NCBI GenBank assembly: GCA_040755725.1
Contig: JBFMAI010000023.1
Location: 310,001 to 374,000 of the forward strand
Direction: 5' to 3'
DNA: 64,000 nucleotides
Source of the DNA: JBFMAI01 sp040755725
Lineage (GTDB): Bacteria > Planctomycetota > Phycisphaerae > UBA1845 > Fen-1342
Of this stretch, positions 1 to 7,342 are shown piece by piece. The translations under genes and the position numbers were made by a program. The notes below the pieces were generated by a model. It was not told the origin of the DNA and made no database searches. It saw nothing but the letters and a program-made list of their open reading frames with translations. Position 1 is the stretch's first letter; each line of letters opens with the position of its first letter.

Positions 1-873
1 CGCCTCGACCGCACCTGCCGGCACGAGGGAGCTGCACGTCGTCGCCGCCATGTTCAGCGCCGCCCGCAGGGCCTGGGCGGCGCTTTCATAGAGCGCGGGG
101 TTGCCCCCGGCCACTTCGCTGAACACCCGGGCGAACTGCGCCGGCGGCGGCGCGTACCACACCTCCGGGTGCTCTCCAAACCACCGCTGAACGCGGACCG
201 TCAGCGAGTCCGCCACCCGGCGCTGCGGGAGGGCGAGGCTCCGACCGAGCCGCGACTCGCCGGGAGGCTCGCCCTCTTCACCATCCCCCCTTCCAGGGGG
301 GACCACAGGGGGGTCGGGGCTGTCGCCAGACGACGCCTTCGACCCTCCCCCGACCTCTCCCTGGAAGGGTAGGGAGTCGGGGATCGGCTCGCCCGCCGGC
401 GTACTCAGATAGTGGAACGCGAGGTACACCGGGGCCGCGTCGGCGATCGCCAGGCGTAGCTCATGATCGGGGTAAGCCGTCGCCAAGTCTCCGGCGGCGA
501 CGCCGAGCTGCTCAGGGCCGGCGAGGATGTCCGCGTGGGGCGGCTCGACGGTGCGTACAAACTCCGGCTCGGACAACTCAATGTCGTAAAGGAGCCGCCG
601 GAGCCCCGCCTCGCGCAGAATTTCGATCAGGCCCGCCTGGATGTCCCGGGGCCAGGGCCAGCGGCGAACCAGCGTGAGCGATTCATCGTCGATGTCGATC
701 AGCGCCAGCGCGTCGGATGCGGTGATCGAGTTGGCGTACAGGAACCGCAGGTCGAGGGTCTTGAGCTCGAGCCAGTCCCATCCGCCCAGCGCATGAACAA
801 CCACCACGGCCGCCGTCACCGCGAGGCCGACGAGGAGGGTCTGACGCCGTGCCCGTCGCCGGGTCTTGCTCAC
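1..873 (-). CDS. CHASE2-domain membrane sensor, C-terminus beyond window edge
   Basis: This frame is open from a GTG at 873-871 down to base 1 without a stop, so the C-terminal part is missing. The N-terminus has one membrane segment after a basic start (residues about 10-30). A CHASE2-type extracellular sensor domain follows, with the family signature KTLDLRF, then ALIDIDDESL and WPWPRD. CHASE2 normally senses an unknown ligand outside the cell and passes the signal to a kinase, cyclase or similar C-terminal module, which lies outside this window. Residues about 167-217 are low-complexity Gly/Pro/Ser and are encoded by interspersed repeats (226-372), so this copy has a repeat-derived insert. 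The start is fairly sure because the frame has no ATG near the domain start. A related CHASE2 domain is in the kinase at 25244-27616. Confidence 0.75.
   Translation of the reverse strand, partial: MSKTRRRARRQTLLVGLAVTAAVVVVHALGGWDWLELKTLDLRFLYANSITASDALALIDIDDESLTLVRRWPWPRDIQAGLIEILREAGLRRLLYDIELSEPEFVRTVEPPHADILAGPEQLGVAAGDLATAYPDHELRLAIADAAPVYLAFHYLSTPAGEPIPDSLPFQGEVGGGSKASSGDSPDPPVVPPGRGDGEEGEPPGESRLGRSLALPQRRVADSLTVRVQRWFGEHPEVWYAPPPAQFARVFSEVAGGNPALYESAAQALRAALNMAATTCSSLVPAGAVEA
225..372. repeat. Composite interspersed repeat inside the CHASE2 gene
   Basis: Bases 225-276 are a diverged copy of the GGGAGGGCGAGGCTCC palindrome (best copy at 63803-63858). Bases 284-318 and 341-372 are C-rich/G-rich copies of the CCCTTCCAGGGAG type seen at 17751, 42457 and 57237. 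Together they keep the reading frame of the minus-strand gene open. Confidence 0.7.
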
Positions 874-970
874 GACGGGCTATTGTGCGGCGGCGGCGCG
901 ACCGCGGCAACGCGGGGCAAGCTGTTTGCACAAGGGCTCAAGTCCGTCGCGCGCCGCGCGGGGTAGCGCG

Positions 971-1030
971 TGCCGCTGCTCTTAAGCAGCAATTCCGGGG
1001 GGCTGTGTGCCACTACTCGTGAGCAGCGGT
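971..1030. repeat. Two small GAGCAG-type dyads
   Basis: GCTGCT at 975-980 and AGCAGC at 985-990 form a perfect dyad around CTTA. A second, imperfect dyad at 1010-1029 reads CCACTACTC-GT-GAGCAGCGG. The similar sequence suggests two copies of one short palindromic repeat. They lie between the stop of the DUF362 gene and the start of the CHASE2 gene and could act as transcription-end hairpins. Confidence 0.5.
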
Positions 1031-1062
1031 TCCAGGCGCCGGGCGATGCTTCCCATCCGCCG

Positions 1063-2757
1063 CTACGGCCCGGCGAGCAGGCTCACGAACGGGTTGATGT
1101 CGTCGAAGCCGACGCTGCCGTTGCGGTTGATGTCGGCGTTGCGGATTTCGCAGTCCGGGTACTGGGTCGCGTAGCCGCCCGGGTTCGACAACGCCAACAC
1201 AAACGGGTTGATGTCGCCGAAATCCGTCGCCCCATCACAATTGAGGTCGCCCAGCGGGTTCCACGTCCGCACGTCGATCTGGTTGAAGTCGTTGGTCGCG
1301 TCGAAGCCCGCCGCGCGAATGTACGCCAGCGAATTGTCGAGATACCGCCGGAAGGCGCTGTTCGGATCGTCCGGGTCGGCACTGGGCGTCGGCCACGGCG
1401 GGTTGTAGCCGTTGGCCAGGAACGCCGGGATCAGGATGTTCTTCACCGCCCAGATGTCGGTGGCGACCGGGTCGGTGCTGGCGACGAGCTGATCCCGCCG
1501 GGTGGCCCCGCCGTAGGGCGTCTGGGGCCCGGTGTTAGGGTTCGCGTTGATCCAGATGCAGTCGAGAATGTTGAGGTCGGCGGGGCGGACCTCGCCGATG
1601 ACGGCCCCAAGGATGCCGCGAGCGATGGCGCTGTGGGAATTGGTGCTCAGCTCGCGGGTGACGACGCCCATGTAGTGCTTCACGCACGCCGTCGCACCGT
1701 ACGTCGAGTGGTGCGATTTGAGCACGGGCAGGTTGATGAACTTCAGGTGCTCACGGTCGTAGGTGCCGCCGACCGCGTCCCACAGCCCGTGCTTCAGGCT
1801 GACGTAGGTGCCGTACTCGGTCTTGAACTTGGGGTACGACGGGCGGCCCTGGAGCAGGGCGTTGTAGGCGCCGACGACGTAGCCGTCCTGGAGATTGCCG
1901 GCGGAATACTCCTGCACCGACGTGTACCGCACCAGCGTCCAATCGTAGTGCGAAATCTTCACCCCCTGCGATTTGAACGCGACCACCACGTCGTGTGGCG
2001 AGAGCGACGTATTCTGGGCGTTGTTCGCGGCCCGGTCGAAGCCCTCGGTCGAGTTGAACTGGGCGTTTTCGCACACGACGATCTCCCCCGCGAAGCCGTC
2101 CGGGTGCTCGATGATGCAACGGATCAGCCCGCTCAGCAGGTCGGCGTTCGTGCCGCCGCGCTCCGGCCACTGGTAGTTGATCTTCACAAGGATGGTATCG
2201 TCGCGGGCCAGGAGGCCGTCCGGGCCGGCGAGCAACGCCACGTTCGGCGAGCGGTAGAACTTCAGCCCCTCACGCCCCATCATCCGCAGCAGGTTGTCCA
2301 ACCCGATGAACCGGTCGCCGACGGGGTCCTGCGGGCAGTTCACGACGTGGAAGAGCTTGGCCCGGTAGTCCAACGGCAGGTCGATGGGCAGCCTGGGCAC
2401 GGCGTTGGCCCGCGACAGATAGCCCCACGTTCCGAGCGTGGCGAACAGGCCAACGGCCGCCCCCGTCACACCCGCGGGGGTGAGCAACGCCCGCAGCGTG
2501 CGGCGCCAAGCGGCGATGAGGGCGGCCACGAGCGGCCCGCCGAAAGCCAGCGACGCGGTTGAGAGGGCCGCTTGTTGGCAGGGATACGTGAGGCGGCTGG
2601 GCTTGGTGCCGCTGCGCAGAATGAGCCAGAGCAGCCCGAACAGGCCGCTGAGCAGCACGTTCACGAAGAACCAGCGGCGTAGGAAGCGTTGCCGCCGTGA
2701 GGCGCCGGACTCGTGCGGGGACGTGGTGAACGGGGCGTGGGGCGCGTGGGCGCTCAT
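1063..2757 (-). CDS. DUF362 protein with N-terminal membrane helices and dockerin-like tail
   Basis: This 564-residue protein starts at the ATG at 2757, behind a GGAG ribosome site; an upstream in-frame extension lacks such a site. Three hydrophobic segments sit in the first 130 residues. The middle (about 150-480) matches the DUF362 family, with conserved LPVLKSH and a metal-ligand-like run of His and Cys. The last 60 residues hold two calcium-binding dockerin-like repeats, beginning GDLNCDG and ADINRNG, each followed by a DINPF motif. In planctomycetes such tails are common on exported proteins and may mediate cell-surface assembly. The function of DUF362 here is unknown. The gene has its own promoter (2836-2865), so it need not be expressed with blaI upstream. 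Confidence 0.85.
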   Translation of the reverse strand: MSAHAPHAPFTTSPHESGASRRQRFLRRWFFVNVLLSGLFGLLWLILRSGTKPSRLTYPCQQAALSTASLAFGGPLVAALIAAWRRTLRALLTPAGVTGAAVGLFATLGTWGYLSRANAVPRLPIDLPLDYRAKLFHVVNCPQDPVGDRFIGLDNLLRMMGREGLKFYRSPNVALLAGPDGLLARDDTILVKINYQWPERGGTNADLLSGLIRCIIEHPDGFAGEIVVCENAQFNSTEGFDRAANNAQNTSLSPHDVVVAFKSQGVKISHYDWTLVRYTSVQEYSAGNLQDGYVVGAYNALLQGRPSYPKFKTEYGTYVSLKHGLWDAVGGTYDREHLKFINLPVLKSHHSTYGATACVKHYMGVVTRELSTNSHSAIARGILGAVIGEVRPADLNILDCIWINANPNTGPQTPYGGATRRDQLVASTDPVATDIWAVKNILIPAFLANGYNPPWPTPSADPDDPNSAFRRYLDNSLAYIRAAGFDATNDFNQIDVRTWNPLGDLNCDGATDFGDINPFVLALSNPGGYATQYPDCEIRNADINRNGSVGFDDINPFVSLLAGP

Positions 2758-2835
2758 CGCGTTCTCCTGGTGCTCGGCGCGAGCGGGAAGGGGGGAATCG
2801 CACGCCAAGGAGGGCGCCGCCGTGCGAACAGCGCC

Positions 2836-2865
2836 ATTGTACGATCTGCCGGGCTTCACCGGCAA
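2836..2865 (-). promoter_or_regulatory. Sigma-70-like promoter for the DUF362 gene
   Basis: On the minus strand a TTGCCG -35 box (2865-2860) is followed by an 18-base spacer and a TACAAT -10 box (2841-2836). It lies about 80 bases upstream of the ATG at 2757. Confidence 0.55.
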
Positions 2866-2965
2866 CGAAAACCCGGCGGCGCTGCGGCGGCGCCCAGCCG
2901 GGCGGCACCACGGGTGGCGGGATCGCGTCCGCCGCCGGCGGGTCGAGCCTCCCGCCGCGACGCCG

Positions 2966-3016
2966 CTACTTCGAGGCCGGCACGGCGGACGACGAGAGCG
3001 GGTCGAGCGGGCTCAT
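2966..3016 (-). other. 16-codon ORF coupled to blaI by an ATGA overlap; possible remnant of a BlaR1-type gene
   Basis: The ATG at 3016-3014 overlaps the TGA stop of blaI (3015-3013). BlaI-BlaR1 operons often have this kind of coupling. The ORF reads MSPLDPLSSSAVPASK and then hits TAG at 2966. No M56 (BlaR1-like) peptidase gene follows; the next gene is DUF362 with its own promoter. I infer that this is the surviving start of a deleted M56 gene, or a coupled micropeptide. Confidence 0.35.
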
Positions 3017-3399
3017 GGGGTGTCCCCTTCCAGTTGATCGAGGAGGCGGCGGATTTCGGCGAGCTCGGCGGCGGTGGCCCGCCGGTCGGACAGAGCGTGC
3101 ATGACGAGCTTGGTCCGCGCCCCGCCGAACGCCCGGTCGAGCAGGTCGCCGACGAGTTGCCGCTGCGTCGCGTCTTCGCTGACGCGGGCGCGGTAGACGT
3201 GGCTGCGGTGGGCGGTGTCGCGGTGAACGAGGCCCTTGTCGAGCATGATTTGCAGCAGCTTCAGGACGGTGGTGTAGCCGGTGCGGCGGGTGCGGCCGAG
3301 GACCTGCTGGACCTGGCGGACGGTGCTGGGGCCGTGCTGCCAGAGCACGCGGAGGATGGCGATTTCGGCGTCCGTGGGGCGGGGCCGCGGGCTGGGCAT
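3013..3399 (-). CDS. BlaI/MecI/CopY-family transcriptional repressor
   Basis: This 128-residue protein has the family's usual length. A winged-helix domain fills residues 1-80 (DAEIAILRVLWQHGPSTVRQV, then YTTVLKLLQIM and HRSHVYRA), and a helical dimerisation tail follows. Members repress beta-lactamase or other stress operons until a membrane M56 peptidase cleaves them. No such peptidase gene is next to it: only a 16-codon ORF starts at the overlapping ATGA. The ATG follows AGGAG at good spacing. Twin dyads at 3462-3498 are a fitting operator, so autoregulation is likely. The same sites could control the plus-strand genes from 3600 onward. Confidence 0.9.
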   Translation of the reverse strand: MPSPRPRPTDAEIAILRVLWQHGPSTVRQVQQVLGRTRRTGYTTVLKLLQIMLDKGLVHRDTAHRSHVYRARVSEDATQRQLVGDLLDRAFGGARTKLVMHALSDRRATAAELAEIRRLLDQLEGDTP

Positions 3400-3461
3400 G
3401 ACGCAAACTCCTGGGCCGGCTGCGGCGGACCGGGGTTGGGTTGGGCCGCTGTTCCCAGTAT

Positions 3462-3498
3462 TACGAATACCTTCGTACTTGTCAACGAAGGCCTTCGT
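3462..3498. promoter_or_regulatory. Twin palindromic operators, probably for BlaI
   Basis: TACGAA-N4-TTCGTA lies at 3462-3477 and the perfect 14-base palindrome ACGAAGGCCTTCGT at 3485-3498. Both share the ACGAA half-site, with centres about 22 bases apart, that is two helical turns on one DNA face. They sit 63-99 bases upstream of blaI and about 100 bases upstream of the plus-strand small ORF. Confidence 0.75.
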
Positions 3499-3599
3499 AA
3501 TTCCGCGGGGTGCGACGCTCTTTCCTGGAGCGCGTAAGGTGGCTGCCGGCCGTGGTTCGCTGGGGTTCTACGGGTGCGTCTTGGCGGGAAGGCCAAGCG

Positions 3600-3740
3600 G
3601 TGCACGAGAAGACGGTGGACGATGTGATCATGGACGTGGAAAAGGCGGTCCCGGAGGCGGTGGTGCTGGTCTTTCGGGAGGAGACTTTGCGGGCGATCCA
3701 TGTGGCGCGGCGAGGGCCTTGGATCGAGGATGCGGAATGA
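3600..3740 (+). CDS. Small ORF of unknown function, first of an ATGA-linked chain
   Basis: From the GTG at 3600 (GGAAGG about 8 bases upstream) this encodes 46 residues: an acidic helix-rich segment (VDDVIMDVEKAVPEAVVLVF) and a short basic end. Third codon positions are strongly G/C as in real genes of this genome. The frame is open further upstream to 3510, so a longer 76-residue form is possible. Its TGA stop overlaps the ATG of the next small ORF (3737-3740). I do not recognise the family. It faces away from blaI across the shared operator region, so the repressor may control it. Confidence 0.4.
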   Translation: MHEKTVDDVIMDVEKAVPEAVVLVFREETLRAIHVARRGPWIEDAE

Positions 3741-3931
3741 GTGGTGCAGGAAGCGGGCGAACGCTCGCGCCGGTGGGCCCGGGAGAAACGCGTGCCGTTG
3801 CGGGGCGGGCCGGGGTGGAGGCTTATTCCCCCGGCCGACAGGGCCTTTACAGCCTGGCGGTGGTTCTCAACAATGGCGCCACGCGGGGGGGGCAAGTGCC
3901 GGTCGTGACTGCACAGGGAATGGCCGCATGA
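3737..3931 (+). CDS. Small ORF of unknown function, coupled on both sides by ATGA
   Basis: This is 64 residues long, Gly/Ala-rich, with a possible beta-rich segment (GLYSLAVVLNNGATRGG). The start ATG overlaps the stop of the preceding small ORF, and its own TGA overlaps the ATG of the DUF4954 gene at 3928. Two consecutive 4-base overlaps are the main evidence that it is translated; codon composition is less convincing than in its neighbours. It may serve only to pass ribosomes to the DUF4954 start. Confidence 0.35.
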   Translation: MSGAGSGRTLAPVGPGETRAVAGRAGVEAYSPGRQGLYSLAVVLNNGATRGGQVPVVTAQGMAA

Positions 3932-6141
3932 ATCAGATCGCCAAGCAGCCCCTGCATCGTTTGGGCTACGGTTTCGTCGATCCCCAGTATCTGCCGGAGG
4001 GGTGTGACGAGTACTACCTGCGCGACCGCCAGCGGCGCGGGGACGTGCCCTTCCGCGGGCTGACCGCCAAGGAGATCGAGGTCCTGGTCCGCAACGAGAA
4101 CACGGCGGACGACTGGGGCGCGATTTACGTCACGGACCGCTTCAACCCGGAGCTGGTGAAGCGGTGCCAGTTCTTCGGGTTGGTGCGGATCGGGGCGCTG
4201 GAGAACTACTACCTGGAGTTCCACGACCTGCGGCTGCCGGTCGGGCTGTACAACAGCACGATCGTCTCGTGCGACATCGGCTCGAACGTGGCCATCGACA
4301 ACGTGAACCACCTGGCACGCTATATCCTCGGCGATGAGGTGATCCTCATCAACATCGACGAGATGTTGACGACCAACTACGCCAAGTTCGGCAACGGCAT
4401 CGTCAAGGACGGCGAGCCCGAGAAGGTCCGCATCTGGCTGGACCTGGGCAACGAGAACGGCGGCCGGGCGGTGGTCCCGTTTGACGGCATGTTGCCGGCG
4501 GACGCCTACCTGTGGTCGCGGCTCCGTGACGACCCGGCGCTGCTGGCCCGTTTCAAGGAGATGGTGGAGGCCCGCTTCGACCGCCGGCGGGGCTACTACG
4601 GGAAGGTTGGCGACCGCACCATTATCAAGGATTGCCGGATTCTCAAGGATGTAAAGATCGGCTCGGATGCCTACATCAAGGGGGCCAACAAGCTCAAGAA
4701 CCTGACGATCCACAGCGACGCCGACGAGAGCTCGCAGATCGGCGAAGGCTGCGAGCTGGTGAACGGGATCATCGGCTACGGGTGCCGGGTGTTCTACGGG
4801 GTGAAGGCGGTCCGGTTCATCATGGGGCCGAACTCGAGCCTGAAGTACGGGGCGCGGCTGATTCACTCGTTCCTGGGCGACAACTCGACGATCTCGTGCT
4901 GCGAGGTGCTCAACGCCCTGATCTTTCCCGGCCACGAGCAGCACCACAACAACTCGTTCCTGTGTGCCGCAACGGTGCTGGGGCAGAGCAACATGGCCGC
5001 GGGCGTGACCGCCGGCTCCAACCACAACTCCCGGGCCAACGACGGCGAAATCCTGGCCGGCCGCGGCTTCTGGCCCGGCCTGTGTACCAGCCTCAAGCAC
5101 AACAGCCGCTTCGCCTCGTTCACCCTGTTGGCCAAGGCGGCGTACCCGGCCGAGCTCAACATCCGCCTGCCGTTCGCGCTGGTCTCGAACGATGAAACGG
5201 GCGGGTGTCTGCGGGTCATGCCGGCGTACTGGTTCCTGCACAACATGTACGCCCTGGCCCGCAACGCGTGGAAATACGCCGCCCGCGACCAGCGCGTCCA
5301 CAAGAACCAGATGATCGAGTTTGACGCCCTGGCACCCGACACGATCGAGGAAGTCTTCAGCGCCCTGGAGCACCTGGAGGTCTGGGCGGCCAAGGCCGCG
5401 CGGCGTCAGGCGGGCCGTCCGAGCGAGGGCGTGTCCGTCGCGGACCTGCGGGCCGAGGGCCGCGCGCTGCTCCGTGAGCGGACGCAGGACGCGGACCGGT
5501 TGGAGGTGCTGGGCGAGAACTTCGAGAACTCGACGCGGCCCGTGCGGATCCTCAAGACCGGCACTGCGTACGCAACCTACCGCGAGATGGCCCACTACTA
5601 CGCCGTCAAGACGCTGGTGGCCTATCAGCAGGCGGAGAACCTGCCCGATCTGGCGGCGTTGAAGCAGCGGCTCGGTCCGCCGGCGCGGGGGACGTGGGTG
5701 AACGTCGGTGGGCAGCTCATGCTCGGCGACGACGTCGCCGCCTTGCGCGACAAGATCGTCGCCCGCGAGCTGGACTCCTGGGACGCCGTCCACGACCACT
5801 ATCGGCGGCTGTGGCAGAAGTACCCGCAGGACAAGGCCCGGCACGCCCTGGCGACCCTGCTGGACATCAACGAGATTCGTCTGGAGCAGCTCAACCGCGA
5901 GACGTGGTTTGCGTTCCTCGATCGGGCGGTCGCCACGCGACACACCATCGCCGAGCGGACGCACCAATCCCGGGCCAAGGACTACACCGGCCCGTTCCGG
6001 CGGATGACGTACGCGTCGCCGACGGAGATGGAAGCCGTGCTGGGGAAAATCGACGACAACGACTTCGTGAAGCGGATGCGGGCCGAGGCGGAGGCTTTCG
6101 CCCGCGAGGTGGAGACGCTCAAGCAGCGCGAAAGGGCCTGA
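3928..6141 (+). CDS. DUF4954 family protein with left-handed beta-helix core
   Basis: This is a 737-residue protein. I chose the ATG at 3928 because it overlaps the preceding small ORF and because the family-like sequence begins there (LGYGFVDPQYLPEGCDEYYL); the open frame extends upstream to 3700 without similarity. Residues about 90-400 show hexapeptide-type turns (VAIDN, IIKDCRILKDVKIGSDAYIK), as in sugar-nucleotide acyltransferases and pyrophosphorylases, and a long helical region ends it. DUF4954 proteins have no established reaction as far as I know. The next gene, 22 bases downstream, is a SIS sugar-phosphate protein, so a role with a phosphorylated or nucleotide-linked sugar is a reasonable inference. 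Confidence 0.8.
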   Translation: MNQIAKQPLHRLGYGFVDPQYLPEGCDEYYLRDRQRRGDVPFRGLTAKEIEVLVRNENTADDWGAIYVTDRFNPELVKRCQFFGLVRIGALENYYLEFHDLRLPVGLYNSTIVSCDIGSNVAIDNVNHLARYILGDEVILINIDEMLTTNYAKFGNGIVKDGEPEKVRIWLDLGNENGGRAVVPFDGMLPADAYLWSRLRDDPALLARFKEMVEARFDRRRGYYGKVGDRTIIKDCRILKDVKIGSDAYIKGANKLKNLTIHSDADESSQIGEGCELVNGIIGYGCRVFYGVKAVRFIMGPNSSLKYGARLIHSFLGDNSTISCCEVLNALIFPGHEQHHNNSFLCAATVLGQSNMAAGVTAGSNHNSRANDGEILAGRGFWPGLCTSLKHNSRFASFTLLAKAAYPAELNIRLPFALVSNDETGGCLRVMPAYWFLHNMYALARNAWKYAARDQRVHKNQMIEFDALAPDTIEEVFSALEHLEVWAAKAARRQAGRPSEGVSVADLRAEGRALLRERTQDADRLEVLGENFENSTRPVRILKTGTAYATYREMAHYYAVKTLVAYQQAENLPDLAALKQRLGPPARGTWVNVGGQLMLGDDVAALRDKIVARELDSWDAVHDHYRRLWQKYPQDKARHALATLLDINEIRLEQLNRETWFAFLDRAVATRHTIAERTHQSRAKDYTGPFRRMTYASPTEMEAVLGKIDDNDFVKRMRAEAEAFAREVETLKQRERA

Positions 6142-6163
6142 CGCGGCCCCTTGAGGAGATGGC

Positions 6164-7183
6164 ATGAACCCCCACGACCCCGCCCAGAATCGCTTCGCCC
6201 TGGTGCGCGAGATGCTCGAAACTCCCGCGGTCATCCGCGGGCTCGACTGGGCTGCGGCGGCGAGCATGGCCGATCCGGTCCGGCGGAAGGGTGGGCTGTT
6301 TCTGACGGGGGAGGGTTCGTCGCGCATCCTGCCGGCACATAATGCGATCGCGCTGGCCCGGCGCCAGGGGCTGGGGATGCGGATCGAGGCGGAGGGGGCC
6401 CGGCAAGCCGCGGAGTACGATCTGTCCGGCCTCGCGGTCTTCGGCACCAGCAACTCCGGCAAGACGCGGGAGGTGATCGAGTTGTTCCGTCGCCTGAAGG
6501 CCGCCGGTCACGACGCCCTGTACGGCCTGACCGCAACCGCCGGCAGCCCGCTGGAGCACGAGTGTCGGCGGACCTTCGTGCTGGGCTGCGGCAAGGAAGA
6601 CGCCGTCGCCGCCACCAAGAGCGTCATCGAGCAGGCGCTGTTCTACCAGGTGTTGGTCGCCGCGCTGGCGGGGCAAGACAACTGGCCGGCGCAGTTGGAC
6701 AACCTGGCCGACCTGGCCCGGGTCGTGCTGGAGTCCGCGATTGACCCGAAGATCGCCCGCCGGCTGGCCGCGGCCCCGCGCATCTGCTGGGCCGGCCGCA
6801 ACGACGGGGTGGCGGAGGAGTTGTCGCTCAAAACGTGCGAAATCACCCGCAAGCCGGGCCTGTACTGCGAAGGGACCTACGTCGTCCACGGAATCGAAGA
6901 GGTGCTGGACCCCGTCGACGCCGTCGTGATCATCGATCCGTATGAGGCGGAGTACGGCAAGTACGAAGACGTGCTGGTCCGCGGCGTGGGGACGTACGTG
7001 GTGGCCATCGCCGCACACGCCACGCCCTTTCCGACCATCGTGATTCCCGGGCTGAGGGACTTTGATGCGCACCTCCAATTGTGCGCGGGGTGGAACCTCT
7101 TGGTAGCGGCGGGTTTGGAACTGGGCATCAACCTCGACAAGCCGGTACGGGCCCGTAAGGTCGGCAACGAGCTGATCGAGTAG
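6164..7183 (+). CDS. SIS-domain sugar-phosphate binding protein
   Basis: This 339-residue protein has tandem SIS folds like the isomerase half of glucosamine-6-phosphate synthase or AgaS. The first SIS phosphate-binding motifs are visible as LTGEGSSRI (near 46), FGTSNSGKTREV (near 90) and VAATKSVIEQ (near 149). The second domain contains CWAGRNDGVAEEL and a family-like KPGLYCEGTYVVHGIEE stretch. There is no N-terminal glutaminase domain, so it is not a full GlmS; isomerase, deaminase or a binding role are all possible. GAGGAG precedes the ATG. It follows the DUF4954 gene closely and is probably cotranscribed with it. Confidence 0.85.
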   Translation: MNPHDPAQNRFALVREMLETPAVIRGLDWAAAASMADPVRRKGGLFLTGEGSSRILPAHNAIALARRQGLGMRIEAEGARQAAEYDLSGLAVFGTSNSGKTREVIELFRRLKAAGHDALYGLTATAGSPLEHECRRTFVLGCGKEDAVAATKSVIEQALFYQVLVAALAGQDNWPAQLDNLADLARVVLESAIDPKIARRLAAAPRICWAGRNDGVAEELSLKTCEITRKPGLYCEGTYVVHGIEEVLDPVDAVVIIDPYEAEYGKYEDVLVRGVGTYVVAIAAHATPFPTIVIPGLRDFDAHLQLCAGWNLLVAAGLELGINLDKPVRARKVGNELIE

Positions 7184-7342
7184 CCGACGCCGGGCGCGTT
7201 TGATCCTCACGGCCGACCGGGCTACCTTGTGGAGGCCCGGCCGTCGCCCCCGGCGGGACCGCCGGACGGGCCGGCGCCGAGCCACCGGCGAGGTTGCGGC
7301 CTCGGGCCGCGTCATCAGGCCCACAGGAACTGGAGGACCGTC

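Noticed and set aside
3847..6462. Long minus-strand open frame (871 codons) opposite DUF4954
   Set aside because: It mirrors the codon pattern of the DUF4954 and SIS genes, is rich in Arg/Val/His with no family features, and is a GC-driven shadow.
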